Notes: generated from the sequence alone by a model not told the origin. DNA of 64,000 bases from Corynebacterium testudinoris (GCF_001021045.1 NZ_CP011545.1:2170001-2234000), one strand, 5' to 3'. Counted from the first letter of the stretch, positions 24,901 through 35,815 are shown. Made by a program: numbers and translations.

Positions 24901-27900
24901 CGCCCGTTCCCGTCACATCCACGTCCCGCTCGGCGATCTCGCCGAGGCTGACGCGGGTGAGGTCTTCGCGGGCGGATGCCCAGCGATCGTCGAGAAGCAC
25001 GGCCTCGGCGGCCGAGAAACGCGGCGCGACCTGGCGGGGCCAATCGGACCCCAGCTCGCGGGAGACGAGGTCGAACAGGCCGGCGTTGTCATCGTCATCG
25101 TCGAGGGAGGCGGTGGCCTGCTCGCTGATGCCCAGTTGGGTGAGGATGGTGCGCGCGGTGGCCGCGAGGACGCCATCCTTGCCGGTGACCTGCTCGGCGA
25201 ACTCGCCGAGGGCGGCGGAGTCAACGACTCCACCGGCGGAACCGCCTGCCGAAGGCAGGCCCACTGCGACGCCGCGGCGGGCGGCGACGGCCTGGACGGC
25301 GGCGTCGATAAGCGACTCCAGATCCGACGCAGAGGCCGGGGTGGCCGGGGAGAGAGTGGCCAGATCGCCGCCGCGCAGGGATGCGCCTTCGCGGGCGCCG
25401 ATGACGACCTCGGCGACGACGTGGTTGGCCCAACCCGGGCCGAGCTGCCACGTGCCGGTGACGCGATCGGCGACGAAGCCGGGCTTCTTGCCGGTCGGGC
25501 CGGTGATGCGGCGGAGGGCATCGGCGGCGGCATCGCCAAGCACGGGACCGAAGGCCTGGTAGCCCTTGGCCATCTTGGTCACCGTGGCCTTGAGCGCCTC
25601 CAGCTCCGCATCCGCGGCACCGTCGATGGCGCCGAGGCCGAACTCCACTCCGAGATCGAGCAGCAGCTGGTTGCGGCGGGACGACACACCCTCCACGAGC
25701 GTCTCAATCGAATCCGTCGAGCCCATCTGATCCGGGCGGACCTTCGTCCAGATGGCGATGAGCATCTCCGTGGCATCGCCCGGGGTGAAGGCGATGTCAT
25801 CCGGGGTGCCCGCGCCGGGAGCGGCAACGGGAGCCGGGGTGGTGATCGGCGCCTCGTTGGGGACGGTCGCGCCGGGAGCTTCCTCCGCGGCCGGGGTCTC
25901 CTCGACGACGGCGACCTCGCGCACGACCTCATCGGTAGCGAAGACCACCGGGCGATCGCGCTCCACGTTGAGCACCTCGATGGTGCTGCCAGCGTAGGTG
26001 GGCAGGCGCAGGGTCTGGCCCATCATGTTGGCCAGGGTCGGGGCGGAACCGACGCCAACCTCGACGAAGCGCTCAACGCCCAAACCACCGTGTGCGTGGT
26101 CGCGCAGGACGAGGTCCTGGGTCTCGATCCACCGCACCGGGGAGGCGAACTGCCAGGCCAGCAACTCAATGAGCAGGACGCGGGCGAGCTTTTGCTCATC
26201 GGCCGCGGCGGCATCAAAATCGGCGAGGATATCGGTGATGTAGGGCGAATCGACGACGTTAGCGATGGACTCGACGAAGTCATGGGTCAGCTCAAACGGG
26301 CGGGCCACGAGGTTGGGAATGTAACGATCAACGAGGATGTCCAGATCGATGGCCTCAGGGATGAGGGAATCCAGGTGCTCGCGGAAATCTCCCACGCCGT
26401 CGCGCAGGTGGCTGGAGTGGAAGGGCACGTCGATGCCGGGGATCATGATGAACGCGCGCTGGCCCGGGGCCCGCTTCTCCGCGTCAGCCTTAAGGGCCTT
26501 GAGACCCCCGCGGGTGCCGGCGACGGCGTACTGGACACCGGCGATGTTGTAGTTGACGATCTCCAAGAACTCGCCAGTCTTCTGGGAGAGCTCGGTGACG
26601 TAGTCAAAGACGTTGTCCGCGGTCAGACCCATCTTGTTCGGGCGCAGGGCGGCGAGGCCGTAGTTGGACAGGCCTTCCTCATCGCGCTCGACCAGGCGGT
26701 GCATGGTGAGGCCACGGCGGTAGACGATCTCCACGACCGATTCCAGGGAGAGCACGCCCGAGTAGGCGGCCAGGGCGTTGTACTCGCCGACGGAATGGCC
26801 AGCGAAGTAAGCGCGCTTGTTCAGGGCGTTGGCTTCACGCATCTCCGCGATCTGGGCGCAGCCGAGGGTGGCCATAGCGACCTGGGTGAACTGGGTAAGG
26901 AAGAGCACGCCGTCCGGATGGGAGAAACGCTCACCGGCGACGGTGACCTCGGTCGGGTTGTTCTGCACGATCTCCAAGACGGAGAAGCCCAGCTTGGAGC
27001 GGGTGTGGGCGTCGGCGCGATCCCAGATCTCGCGGGCGGCGGCCGAGGAGGCACGGGATTCCATGCCCATGCCCTGGGACTGGATGCCCTGGCCGGGGAA
27101 GCCGTAGAAGGTGATGGGGGCGGCCATGACGGCGGTGGCGGACATGATGAGGTTGCCGTCGACCGTGGCGGTGACGGAGCGGACCTCGCCGCAGCCCGGG
27201 CGGTTGTCCACGCCGGTGCGCTCGACGGAGAACTCGATGACCTGGCCCGGAAGGACCGGGGCGAGCATCGTGGCGGTGTATTCGACGACGCGCTGCGGGC
27301 GGGTCGAGGCGGCATCGTCCTGGTAGCCGGCACCGGCGACGAGTTCGCCGATGGCGGAGGTCCACATGCCGTGGACGATGACGCCCGGCAGTCCGGCCAG
27401 TCCGGCGGCGACGTCGGAGACGTGGATGGGGTTGCGGTCGCCGGAGACGACGGCAAACGGGTGCATGGATTCGGGTGCGACGACGCGGGCGAAGGCCCGG
27501 AAGGAGCGCGGGGAATCCACGACGGACGGCAGCGCGGAGGTGTTGGTGCGGGCGGTCATCTTGCCATTGCGCCCGCGGATGGCGAAGCGCTCGGAGAGGG
27601 TGGCCAGTGGCGTTCCGTTGGCGTCGATGGTGGCGCGGACCACGACGACGCGGCCCATGTCAGTATCGGAAACTTCGTCGGCGGCGGCGGAAATGTGCAG
27701 CTCAACCGGGCCATCGACAACCGAGGGCAAGGTGTTCAGCATCTTGAGGTGGTGCTCGAGGTGCACGAGGGAGAGCATGCCTTCGACGACGGAGGCTGAG
27801 TCGGTGCCGGGGATGACGGCGGAGCGGACGGCGGCGAACACGGCGGGCCAGGCGCGCCCGACGAGGACGTCCGGGGCGGTGTCATGCGCTGCCAGGTCGG

Positions 27901-30900
27901 AGGGCAAGTAGCCGGCGGTGACGTTGTCGTAGTCGGCGAGGATCCCGGCGTCGAGGACGGTGGTCCACTCGGCGCGGCCGTCGACGATCTCGGCGAGGGT
28001 TCCACCCGCAGCGACGCGGGTGAGCTCGGCCATGGCGGCGTCGGCATCCTCCTGGGTGACCAGCGGTGATGCGGACAGCGGGGCGTCGGCGGGGACGGTG
28101 AAGCGGACCGTGAGGTCCGTGGTGGTGCCGAAGCCGGTGGAACCGGCGAGCGGGACGGTGAGCACGGCATGCTCGGCATCCTCGGCGACCAGCGTGGCGC
28201 CGGTGGGGGCGTGGGTGGCGCGGCCGTCGGAAAGCATCCATGCCTCAGGCGCACCGAGGCGCTCGACGAAGGATGCCTGGTGGCGGCCGGCCCAGTAGGT
28301 ACCGGCGGCGCGCAGAACGCGCTCGACGACCGACTGGGTGACCTCGACGACCGGCTCACCGGCCGCCTCGAGGGCGTCGATGGAGGCCTGGTTGAAGCGG
28401 CCCAGCAGCTCAGCGACGGGCTCGTTGAGGCGGGTGATGCCCGCGACGGCGGCCGTGCCCGGAATGATGCACACCTCGTCGGCGGTGTAGCGCGGATGGT
28501 GCGCCTGCCACAGCGAATCCGAGCGCCACCAGCGGCGGACATCGCCGTCGATGACGGGCACGAAGTTCGCCGGCTTGCCCGGGTTAGTCAGCAGCTTGAT
28601 GAACCACGCGCGGTCGGCCGGGTGCAGGCGATCTCTCAACGCATCGGGGTAGAGCTCCACGAGCTTGTCGAGGCTCGCGCCCGGCGCGTCCTCATCCACC
28701 GTCACCCGAGCCACGAACTCGCCGTGGTCGGCGTAGGTGAGGCGGGACTCGGCGCGCTCAACCATCTCGACGAAGCGGTTGAACCAGGACCGGTCGATCC
28801 ACTCCCCCTCCCAGGGGCCGGAGATCTCCAGGTAGCGGTACAGCCACCGCGCGTAGGTGAGCTCTTCCAGGTCGCCGAAGTAGGGCTTACAGGTCTTGTT
28901 AATGGCGGCGATGATCTCCTCGCGGCGGGCCTGCGCGGCCTCGTCATCACCGGCAACCTCGTCGAGGAGGCGACCGGCCTGGGCGAAGGAGTTGTCGATC
29001 TCGTGCAGGTCCGCGCCGAGCTGGGAGCGGCCGGAGGCGATGCCTCCGGAGACGCGGCCGGCACCGGCCCACTCGTCGGACCCGGCGGCGTCGACAAGCG
29101 CCTGCTTGACGGCCTCCGACGCGGTGGATTCGAGGGTGGCCATAGCGGCGGTGCCCACGAGGATGCCGTCGACCGGCATGACCGGCAGATCATGAGCCGT
29201 GGCCCACGTGCCGGTGATGTACTCGGCGGCGCGCTCGGGGGTGCCGATGCCACCACCGACAACCAGGATCGTGTTGGGGCGCTTGCGCACCTCGGCGTAG
29301 GTGGCGATGAGGAGCTCATCGAGGTCCTCCCACGAGTGGTGGCCACCCGCCTTACCGCCCTCGACCTGAATGATGACAGGGATCTCAGGGATCTCGTCGG
29401 CGATGGCAAGGACGTTGGTGATGTGCTTGACCGCGCCGGGCTTGAACACGACCCACGGGATGTTGGCCTCGCGCAGTTCCTTGACCAGCGCGACGGCCTC
29501 GTCGCGCGGCGGCATGCCGGCGGTGACCACGACGCCGTCGATAGGCGCGCCATTAGCGCGGGCACGCGGGATGAGACGCTTGCCTTCGATCTGCATGCGC
29601 CACAGGTAGGGGTTGAGGAACATGGAGTTGAACTGGGCGTTGACGCCCGGCTCCAGCAGCTCGGTGAGGCGCTCGATGTTGTTGTCCAGGTACTCCTCGG
29701 TGACCTGGCCGCCACCGGCGAGCTCAGCCCAGTGGCCGGCGTTGGCCGCCGCGGCGACAATAACCGGGTCGACCGTGGACGGAGTCATGCCCGGCAGAGT
29801 CATCGGGGTGTAGCCGGTGACCTCGGTGAACTTGGTCACCAGGCGGGTCTGGCCGTTGATCTTGAGCAGGCGCGGGGCGAATTGCGCGAAATCGACGGGC
29901 AGCTCGGGTGCGAGGCCGGTGTCGAAGAGCTCAGCCTGCCCGGCGGTACCGGAGACGTCGAGGACGCCGACGCCGCGACCAGCGATGATCTTGCGGGTCA
30001 GCGGGGTCATGCCACCCTCGGGGCCGACCTCGAGGATCCAGCGGGCGCCGGCGTTGATGGCGGCATCGAGCTCGGCGGGCCAATCGACGGGGCGCACGAG
30101 GACGAACTCGGCGGCCTTGCGGGCGACGCTGGTGTCCAGGCCGGCCTTCTCCGCCCAGGCGACGGTCTGCTCGACGGCGGCGTTCATCACCGGGTGGTGG
30201 AACGCGGCCTGGATGGGCAGCGGGCTAAAGCGGGGCGCGAAGGGGGCTCCGCCGCGCTCCTTATTCTCGATCGCCTTGGCGTCTTTGCGCGCGAACTTCT
30301 CCAATAGGGCCTGCACCGCAGCGTTGTCTTGGGGGCGGCCGACGAGCACGTAGGCGTCACGAGAATTGCGCAGGCCAATCACCGGACGCAGCTCTTCCGG
30401 CACGTCCGCGGTGGCATGGTCGATGGCCAGCTGCAGCTGATCGCGGGTGATGCCCGAGATCGCGATCATGGGCATCTGCTCGCCCTGCTGGATGAGGCCG
30501 GTCATGCGGGCGGTGCGGGTGAGCGCGGCGCCGATGAGCTGGGCGATGGCGAGGAGTTCATCGGACTCGGCCTCGCCGTCGAGCAGCATGGAGGACAGCA
30601 CGCCCTGCGAGTGCGCGAAGTTGGCAACCGATCGGTCGAGTTCGAGACCCTGGCGGTCCAGCGACTCCAACACCCCGAGCTGAGCGGCGAAAATGCCCGG
30701 CACGCTGATGGCGGCCTGGTTGATGTCAAAGTCCGGGCCTTCTTCCGTCTTAGCCCAGGCGACCGGGTCGAACCCGAAGGGGCGGGTGCCGGCGAGGTCA
30801 TCGGCGACGGGGCCGAGCTTGTAGGCGGCGCCGTCGACCAATGAGCTGATGGCGGTGCCTACGCCGGCGGCTACCGCGGTGCGCAGAGTCTTCAACCAGT

Positions 30901-30994
30901 CGTATCCCTGGCCGGCGAAGGCCAGGGCGAACGGCTCGGATGCAAAACGGTCGATCAGGCGGTCTGCGCTGACGGAAGTGCTGTAATCGGTCAC
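21947..30994 (-). CDS. fas: Type I fatty acid synthase, multifunctional
   Basis: A protein of about 3,015 residues, the actinobacterial single-chain FAS that makes acyl-CoA primers for membrane lipids and mycolates. Domains in order: acetyltransferase (FAHSQG, Ser129); enoyl reductase (from ~residue 415, TPMTLPGMTPSTVDPVIVAAAANAGHWAELAGGG); dehydratase; malonyl/palmitoyl transferase (GFPGQGIQSQG, GHSVGEYNALAA, Ser1401); ACP (GSTDSIE, Ser1762, the phosphopantetheine site); ketoreductase (VVTGASPNSIAAAVVE, ~2065); ketosynthase (PVAACATAA, Cys2657). The start is the GTG at 30994 (VTDYSTSVSADRL), with AGGAG rather far (11 bases) upstream. The length matches FasA/FasB of C. glutamicum. Long antisense open frames over it are compositional shadows. 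It contains recurrent 11-mers at 23947 and 25303. Confidence 0.97.
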   Translation of the reverse strand: MTDYSTSVSADRLIDRFASEPFALAFAGQGYDWLKTLRTAVAAGVGTAISSLVDGAAYKLGPVADDLAGTRPFGFDPVAWAKTEEGPDFDINQAAISVPGIFAAQLGVLESLDRQGLELDRSVANFAHSQGVLSSMLLDGEAESDELLAIAQLIGAALTRTARMTGLIQQGEQMPMIAISGITRDQLQLAIDHATADVPEELRPVIGLRNSRDAYVLVGRPQDNAAVQALLEKFARKDAKAIENKERGGAPFAPRFSPLPIQAAFHHPVMNAAVEQTVAWAEKAGLDTSVARKAAEFVLVRPVDWPAELDAAINAGARWILEVGPEGGMTPLTRKIIAGRGVGVLDVSGTAGQAELFDTGLAPELPVDFAQFAPRLLKINGQTRLVTKFTEVTGYTPMTLPGMTPSTVDPVIVAAAANAGHWAELAGGGQVTEEYLDNNIERLTELLEPGVNAQFNSMFLNPYLWRMQIEGKRLIPRARANGAPIDGVVVTAGMPPRDEAVALVKELREANIPWVVFKPGAVKHITNVLAIADEIPEIPVIIQVEGGKAGGHHSWEDLDELLIATYAEVRKRPNTILVVGGGIGTPERAAEYITGTWATAHDLPVMPVDGILVGTAAMATLESTASEAVKQALVDAAGSDEWAGAGRVSGGIASGRSQLGADLHEIDNSFAQAGRLLDEVAGDDEAAQARREEIIAAINKTCKPYFGDLEELTYARWLYRYLEISGPWEGEWIDRSWFNRFVEMVERAESRLTYADHGEFVARVTVDEDAPGASLDKLVELYPDALRDRLHPADRAWFIKLLTNPGKPANFVPVIDGDVRRWWRSDSLWQAHHPRYTADEVCIIPGTAAVAGITRLNEPVAELLGRFNQASIDALEAAGEPVVEVTQSVVERVLRAAGTYWAGRHQASFVERLGAPEAWMLSDGRATHAPTGATLVAEDAEHAVLTVPLAGSTGFGTTTDLTVRFTVPADAPLSASPLVTQEDADAAMAELTRVAAGGTLAEIVDGRAEWTTVLDAGILADYDNVTAGYLPSDLAAHDTAPDVLVGRAWPAVFAAVRSAVIPGTDSASVVEGMLSLVHLEHHLKMLNTLPSVVDGPVELHISAAADEVSDTDMGRVVVVRATIDANGTPLATLSERFAIRGRNGKMTARTNTSALPSVVDSPRSFRAFARVVAPESMHPFAVVSGDRNPIHVSDVAAGLAGLPGVIVHGMWTSAIGELVAGAGYQDDAASTRPQRVVEYTATMLAPVLPGQVIEFSVERTGVDNRPGCGEVRSVTATVDGNLIMSATAVMAAPITFYGFPGQGIQSQGMGMESRASSAAAREIWDRADAHTRSKLGFSVLEIVQNNPTEVTVAGERFSHPDGVLFLTQFTQVAMATLGCAQIAEMREANALNKRAYFAGHSVGEYNALAAYSGVLSLESVVEIVYRRGLTMHRLVERDEEGLSNYGLAALRPNKMGLTADNVFDYVTELSQKTGEFLEIVNYNIAGVQYAVAGTRGGLKALKADAEKRAPGQRAFIMIPGIDVPFHSSHLRDGVGDFREHLDSLIPEAIDLDILVDRYIPNLVARPFELTHDFVESIANVVDSPYITDILADFDAAAADEQKLARVLLIELLAWQFASPVRWIETQDLVLRDHAHGGLGVERFVEVGVGSAPTLANMMGQTLRLPTYAGSTIEVLNVERDRPVVFATDEVVREVAVVEETPAAEEAPGATVPNEAPITTPAPVAAPGAGTPDDIAFTPGDATEMLIAIWTKVRPDQMGSTDSIETLVEGVSSRRNQLLLDLGVEFGLGAIDGAADAELEALKATVTKMAKGYQAFGPVLGDAAADALRRITGPTGKKPGFVADRVTGTWQLGPGWANHVVAEVVIGAREGASLRGGDLATLSPATPASASDLESLIDAAVQAVAARRGVAVGLPSAGGSAGGVVDSAALGEFAEQVTGKDGVLAATARTILTQLGISEQATASLDDDDDNAGLFDLVSRELGSDWPRQVAPRFSAAEAVLLDDRWASAREDLTRVSLGEIAERDVDVTGTGEAVAKQASYLGLDGLAAQARDEQALAYSADVAVVTGASPNSIAAAVVEDLLAGGATVVVTTSNLSHSRVEYYKSLYASAARGTAALWVIPANLNSFGDLDDIIEWIGTEQTATVNGQKKVLKKGLVPTLLFPFAAPRVMGSLADSGPQAESQMRLLLWAVERLIAGLSELGTDTNVGTRLHVVLPGSPNRGRFGGDGAYGESKAALDALVTRWTAEPVWGDRTSLVHAFIGWVRGTGLMGGNDPLVDAIEAKGVQTFSTEEMAELLLSQITPEARQEAANAPIIVDYTGGLGESDVNIAELAREAAAEAEAEAGGVDKHEEPRTLRALPTPYQRFDWTNPNFDGVTQKLDDMVVIVGAGEMSPYGSARTRFDAELTGDLTAAGVIELAWTMGLITWDGAWYDADDNELEEADIFDRYHDEVLARVGVRRYHDDFFMVDNLAPELTTVYLDNDLSFAVATKDEAKTYVDSEPDHTSARYDDETGEWTVTRHAGSAVRVPRRITMSRFVGGQIPEGFDPSVYGIPADMIDNLDRLALWNLVCTIDAFLSSGFSPAELLRDVHPARVSSTQGTGMGGVESMRSLYIDGLLAEPRANDILQEALPNVVAAHVMQSYVGGYGQMIHPVAACATAAVSVEEGVDKIQLGKADFVVAGGLDDLSIEGITGFGDMAATAPSGEMAAKGIEHRYFSRANDRRRGGFIESEGGGTLLLARGSVAADLGLPVLGVVAFAESFADGAHTSIPAPGLGALGAARGGVNSRLARSLAQVGVTADEVSIISKHDTSTAANDPNESDLHERIAASIGRADGNPLYIISQKTLTGHAKGGAAAFQMIGLTQVLRSGQVPANMSLDCVDPVLAQHEHLVWLRKPLNLRQCPPKAGLVTSLGFGHVSALVAIVHPGAFFEALRQERGHEAGDDWWAQSIAREEAGLRRIVDGMYGGAPLFERPADRNLGGTGDSVKAREAAVLLDHDARLIDGVLRTGQEIDA

Positions 30995-31062
30995 GTGAGT
31001 GCTCGCTCCTGTGTTTCCTGTTTGTTGCTGGCGAAAATCGCAGGCCGAATCTGCCCACAAGT

Positions 31063-31075
31063 TTTGATAGCCAAA
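31063..31075. promoter_or_regulatory. Candidate FasR operator upstream of fas
   Basis: TTTGATAGCCAAA, an inverted repeat TTTG-N5-CAAA centred about 75 bp upstream of the fas GTG, in the promoter area. FasR is known to bind upstream of fas genes; I infer this site from position and symmetry. The remaining gap 30995-31329 holds GC-rich sequence and one copy of the recurrent 11-mer, but no gene. Confidence 0.45.
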
Positions 31076-31214
31076 TATGCCACATAAACCTGAGGAAAGC
31101 GTCATCTTTCGCCGACATGTCGCGGCGATCTTTTCCCGCCCCACACCTACGATGCCGTAGGTTTCCGGTGGCCAGGGGGCCTGCCCGTCAATGCGTTTGC
31201 AGGGGAACGCAGCA

Positions 31215-31225
31215 GCTTATCGACG
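31215..31225 (+). repeat. Intergenic copy of recurrent 11-mer GCTTATCGACG
   Basis: The only copy of this word found outside a gene. The other copies, on either strand, start at 506, 5549, 12404, 23947, 25303, 37644, 42342, 47008, 50894, 59115 and 63990. Function unknown. Confidence 0.85.
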
Positions 31226-31329
31226 TCCCCGCACCCCCACCGGGGCCACGCCCCCACACCCCCGCAGGGTGACCGGGGTCACCCAAGGGAGGGGGTGAGG
31301 GTATCTGCCACAGGCCCCGCCCGGAGGCC

Positions 31330-32289
31330 TCAGAGGCTCCGGCGGGCGGCCTCCAACACGCCAACAACGATCGCGCTGTGCTCCAGCAGACGATCGCGGG
31401 CGGCGAGATCCCCCTCCCGGATGAGACGCTCAAACTCCACGAACTCCGCGATCATCCGGTGCGACTGCGGCGCCGGCTCCCACACCTGCTCCTCCTCGCC
31501 GCGCCGCCGATGAACAACTCCGCTGAGCTCATTGGGCGGGGCGCTACACAGCGCATACCCATCCAACCCGCGCAGGATGGTCCGGTTGGGGCCGTCACAA
31601 TCCTTGCCAAAAACCGCGATGGCCGTGGTCTCCGGGTATTCGAGAGTAAGCACGCCCGAGGTATCGGTACCGCGCTCAATGTTCGGCGCGTAGCTAATCG
31701 CCTTCGGCTGCCCGAGCAACCCGACGATGACGTGCACGGCGTACACACCCAAATCCATGAGCGACCCACCACCGTGCGCGGGATCAAAGGACGGGTGAAG
31801 AGGCTCACCCGCGCGGAAAGCATCCATGCGCGACGAATACTGCGCATACTCACTACTGAGCAGCTTCAACGTGCCCAGCGAAGGCAGGAGATCACGCAAG
31901 TACCCGAACGACTCTGAATGAACCGTCGTGATGGCTTCCACGAGGATGAGACCCCGCTCGCGGGCCAGCTCAGCCAACGTTTCCAACTGCGCCGACTCCA
32001 AAACAAAGGGCTTCTCACAGATGACGTTCTTGCCCGCCAACAACGCCGCGCGGCTGAATTCAAAGTGCAGCGTGTTCGGAACTGCCACCCACACCGTGTC
32101 AATCCCGGGGTCGGCCAAGCATTCGTCCACGTCCGTGTACACCCGCGGGATGTCGAACTCCTCCGCAATCGGCTCCAGCACTTCCCGCCTGCGCCCATAG
32201 ATCGCCGCGAGCTCCAGACCAGGGATTTTCTTGGCTTCCGGGAGGAACTCGTTGACGATCTTCCCGGCGCCGAGGACGGCTAACTTCAT
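31330..32289 (-). CDS. Gfo/Idh/MocA-family NAD(P)-dependent oxidoreductase
   Basis: A 319-residue dehydrogenase. The Rossmann start is KLAVLGAGKIVNEFLPEA, then DVDECLADPGIDTVWVAVPNTLHFEFSRAALLAGKNVICEKPF with the catalytic EKP motif (about residues 93-95). The C-terminal alpha/beta domain includes GGGSLMDLGVYAVHVIVGLLG. The family oxidises sugars or related polyols; the substrate is unknown. The ATG at 32289 has GGAG close upstream. It is divergent from the beta-glucoside operon, so a role in sugar metabolism is plausible. Confidence 0.9.
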   Translation of the reverse strand: MKLAVLGAGKIVNEFLPEAKKIPGLELAAIYGRRREVLEPIAEEFDIPRVYTDVDECLADPGIDTVWVAVPNTLHFEFSRAALLAGKNVICEKPFVLESAQLETLAELARERGLILVEAITTVHSESFGYLRDLLPSLGTLKLLSSEYAQYSSRMDAFRAGEPLHPSFDPAHGGGSLMDLGVYAVHVIVGLLGQPKAISYAPNIERGTDTSGVLTLEYPETTAIAVFGKDCDGPNRTILRGLDGYALCSAPPNELSGVVHRRRGEEEQVWEPAPQSHRMIAEFVEFERLIREGDLAARDRLLEHSAIVVGVLEAARRSL

Positions 32290-32320
32290 GGCTACTCCTT
32301 TATGGTGTCCGTCTCACCTG

Positions 32321-32349
32321 TTGCTTTTAACAAAAGGCTGTCACATAAT
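32321..32349 (+). promoter_or_regulatory. Putative sigma-70-type promoter of bgl operon
   Basis: TTGCTT (32321-32326) and CATAAT (32344-32349) are separated by 17 bases, placing the transcript start about 30 bp before the antiterminator site. It lies between the divergent oxidoreductase gene and bglF. Confidence 0.6.
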
Positions 32350-32385
32350 GGTGAGCGAGACCAGCCCCTTGAAGGGTTGGACCAA

Positions 32386-32413
32386 GGATTGTAACCCTCA
32401 CGGGGCAAGACCT
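32386..32413 (+). promoter_or_regulatory. Ribonucleic antiterminator (RAT) site, BglG/LicT type
   Basis: The leader contains GGATTGTAACCC followed by GGGGCAAGACCT, the two halves of a BglG/LicT-family RAT stem-loop. It overlaps the 5' arm of the terminator at 32408-32460, so binding of the BglG protein encoded at 35816 should block termination when beta-glucoside is present. Confidence 0.85.
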
Positions 32414-32460
32414 GAGCAACAGACCATGCGTCAAGCATGGCCTGCGGCTCGGGTCTTTTT
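32408..32460 (+). terminator. Conditional leader terminator of bgl operon
   Basis: AGACCTGAGC (32408-32417) pairs with GCTCGGGTCT (32447-32456), with an inner CATGC/GCATG hairpin, followed by a T-run to 32460. It overlaps the RAT, the hallmark of antitermination control. Confidence 0.88.
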
Positions 32461-32501
32461 GCGTTCCTGGACCAGTTCTAGCACCAAGAGAGAAGGACGA
32501 C

Positions 32502-34385
32502 ATGGCAACGAAAACCGCCTTCCGGCCCTTGGCCGAAGGAGTCGTGGCTGCGCTTGGCGGACCAGACAACATCCGCTCTGTCACGCATTGCGCGACCCGG
32601 CTGCGCTTTAAGATCAAGGATGCCGCGAAGGTGGACGACGCGGGCGTCGAGAAGCATGACGGCGTGATCACACTGGTGAAGGCCGGTGGGCAGCACCAAG
32701 TAGTCATCGGCAACGATGTGGCTCTCGCCTACCAGGCGATTGTCGACGTCGACGGCATGTCCACCAAGGCCGTCAAGGAGGCCTCCGAAGACGAGGATGA
32801 GGGGCCGCAAGGCAGCCTGTTTAACCGGCTCATCGACCTCATCTCCTCCCTCTTTAGCCCGATCTTGTGGTGCCTGTCCGGAATTGCGCTGCTCAAAGCC
32901 TTCCTGGCGATGTCGGTGCAATTCGGATGGATTGATACCGAGGGCACGAACTACCTCGTGCTCAATGCCATGGCAGACGCGGTGTTCTACTTCTTGCCGC
33001 TGTACCTGGCACTGACGGCCGCCCGGAAATTCAAGGTCAACGACTTCATTGCTCTCTCCGTCGTCGCCCCGCTGGTCTACCCCACCGTGGTCGCACTCGG
33101 CGGCGTCGAGGAACCAGTCACCCTCTTCGGCCTGCCTCTCATCACCATGAGCTACGCGTCCTCCGTCATCCCCGCGATCCTCGCCGTGTGGTTGACCGGC
33201 TACCTGCAACGATGGCTGGAGCGGGTACTGCCCGGCGCGATCCGCACCTTCGGCACTCCGCTGTTGTGCGTGCTCATCATGGTCCCGCTGGTCCTGTTCA
33301 CAGTCGGCCCCATCACGATGATCGCGTCGAATGGGATTTCCAACGCCATCGCCTGGCTGTTCCACGTCGCCCCGTGGCTCGCTGGCGCCCTCATGGGCGG
33401 GTTCTGGCAGGTCTTCGTCATGTTCGGCCTGCATTGGGGCTTCGTGCCGGTCTTCCTCAATGACATCGCCACGCAGGGTTACAGCAGCATCATGGCGGTA
33501 CTCATGGCGCCAGTCCTTGCCCAAGGTGCGGCCACCGCGGCCGTCTTCCTCCGCTCGAAGGTGGCGGCTCGCCGCAAGGTCGCCGGCCCAGCCACCGTCT
33601 CCGCCATCCTCGCCGGAGTGACCGAACCCGCCGTGTATGGCGTCACCTTGCCGCTGAAAATCCCCTTCTATCTCGGCTGCGTTGGCGGCGCGATCGGCGG
33701 CGCCATCATCGCCATGGGCGGCGCGGCATTCAACACCTTCGTGTTCCCCTCGGTCCTGGCCACACCCGCGCTCCTCGGCCGCGGCAACCTCATCATGGCT
33801 TTCAGCGGCATCGTCGTCGCCATGATCGTGGCCTTCATCGGCACGTGGATTGTGATGCCGCGACTGGAGAAACAGGAGGCAGCTGTTCCTTCCAGCCCCG
33901 AGGACACGACTATCGACGTCCCCTCCGGCACCACCGCCATTCTCCTCCCCGTCCGCGGCGAGGTCATCCCGCTCGACCAGGTCGATGACAAAGTCTTCGC
34001 CTCTGGCGCAATGGGCACCGGGCTCGCCGTGCTACCCGCCGACGGCGAGGTCATCGCACCCGTCTCCGGCACCGTCATCGCGGCGCCAAAGTCCGGCCAT
34101 GCCTTTGGTATCAAATCCCCCGAAGGCATCGAGGTCCTCGTGCACGTGGGCTTGGACACCGTCGCGATGAAGGGCGAGGGATTCACCCCGCACGTGGCCA
34201 AGGGCGACGTCGTCACGGCAGGGCAACCGCTGGTCACCGCAGACCTGGCGGCCATTGCGGCGGCCGGGTACGAAGCCACGACCCTGCTCGTAGTCACCAA
34301 CTCCGGCACATTGGCTGATGTCCGCAACGTCGCACCGAATGTGTCCTCGCTCGCCGGTGAAGCCGGCATCTTGGTCACCCCCTAA
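32502..34385 (+). CDS. bglF: Beta-glucoside PTS transporter EIIBCA
   Basis: A 627-residue membrane permease-kinase importing and phosphorylating beta-glucosides. The EIIB domain has the phosphorylated Cys30 in VTHCATRLRFK. The EIIC membrane domain spans about 100-460 (SPILWCLSGIALLKAFLAM; GVTEPAVYGVTLP substrate loop). The EIIA domain has His548 in LVHVGLDTVAMKGEGF. The B-C-A order is that of BglF/BglP. GAAGGA precedes the ATG. It is the first gene after the antitermination leader and is followed by bglA and bglG. Confidence 0.95.
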   Translation: MATKTAFRPLAEGVVAALGGPDNIRSVTHCATRLRFKIKDAAKVDDAGVEKHDGVITLVKAGGQHQVVIGNDVALAYQAIVDVDGMSTKAVKEASEDEDEGPQGSLFNRLIDLISSLFSPILWCLSGIALLKAFLAMSVQFGWIDTEGTNYLVLNAMADAVFYFLPLYLALTAARKFKVNDFIALSVVAPLVYPTVVALGGVEEPVTLFGLPLITMSYASSVIPAILAVWLTGYLQRWLERVLPGAIRTFGTPLLCVLIMVPLVLFTVGPITMIASNGISNAIAWLFHVAPWLAGALMGGFWQVFVMFGLHWGFVPVFLNDIATQGYSSIMAVLMAPVLAQGAATAAVFLRSKVAARRKVAGPATVSAILAGVTEPAVYGVTLPLKIPFYLGCVGGAIGGAIIAMGGAAFNTFVFPSVLATPALLGRGNLIMAFSGIVVAMIVAFIGTWIVMPRLEKQEAAVPSSPEDTTIDVPSGTTAILLPVRGEVIPLDQVDDKVFASGAMGTGLAVLPADGEVIAPVSGTVIAAPKSGHAFGIKSPEGIEVLVHVGLDTVAMKGEGFTPHVAKGDVVTAGQPLVTADLAAIAAAGYEATTLLVVTNSGTLADVRNVAPNVSSLAGEAGILVTP

Positions 34386-35807
<1,422 letters not shown>

Positions 35808-35815
35808 GGAAGTAC

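Noticed and set aside
23945..27799. A 1,284-codon plus-strand open frame opposite fas
   Set aside because: It is antisense to a clearly coding FAS region; its Gly/Asp/Val/Arg-rich translation reflects high GC at codon positions of the real gene.
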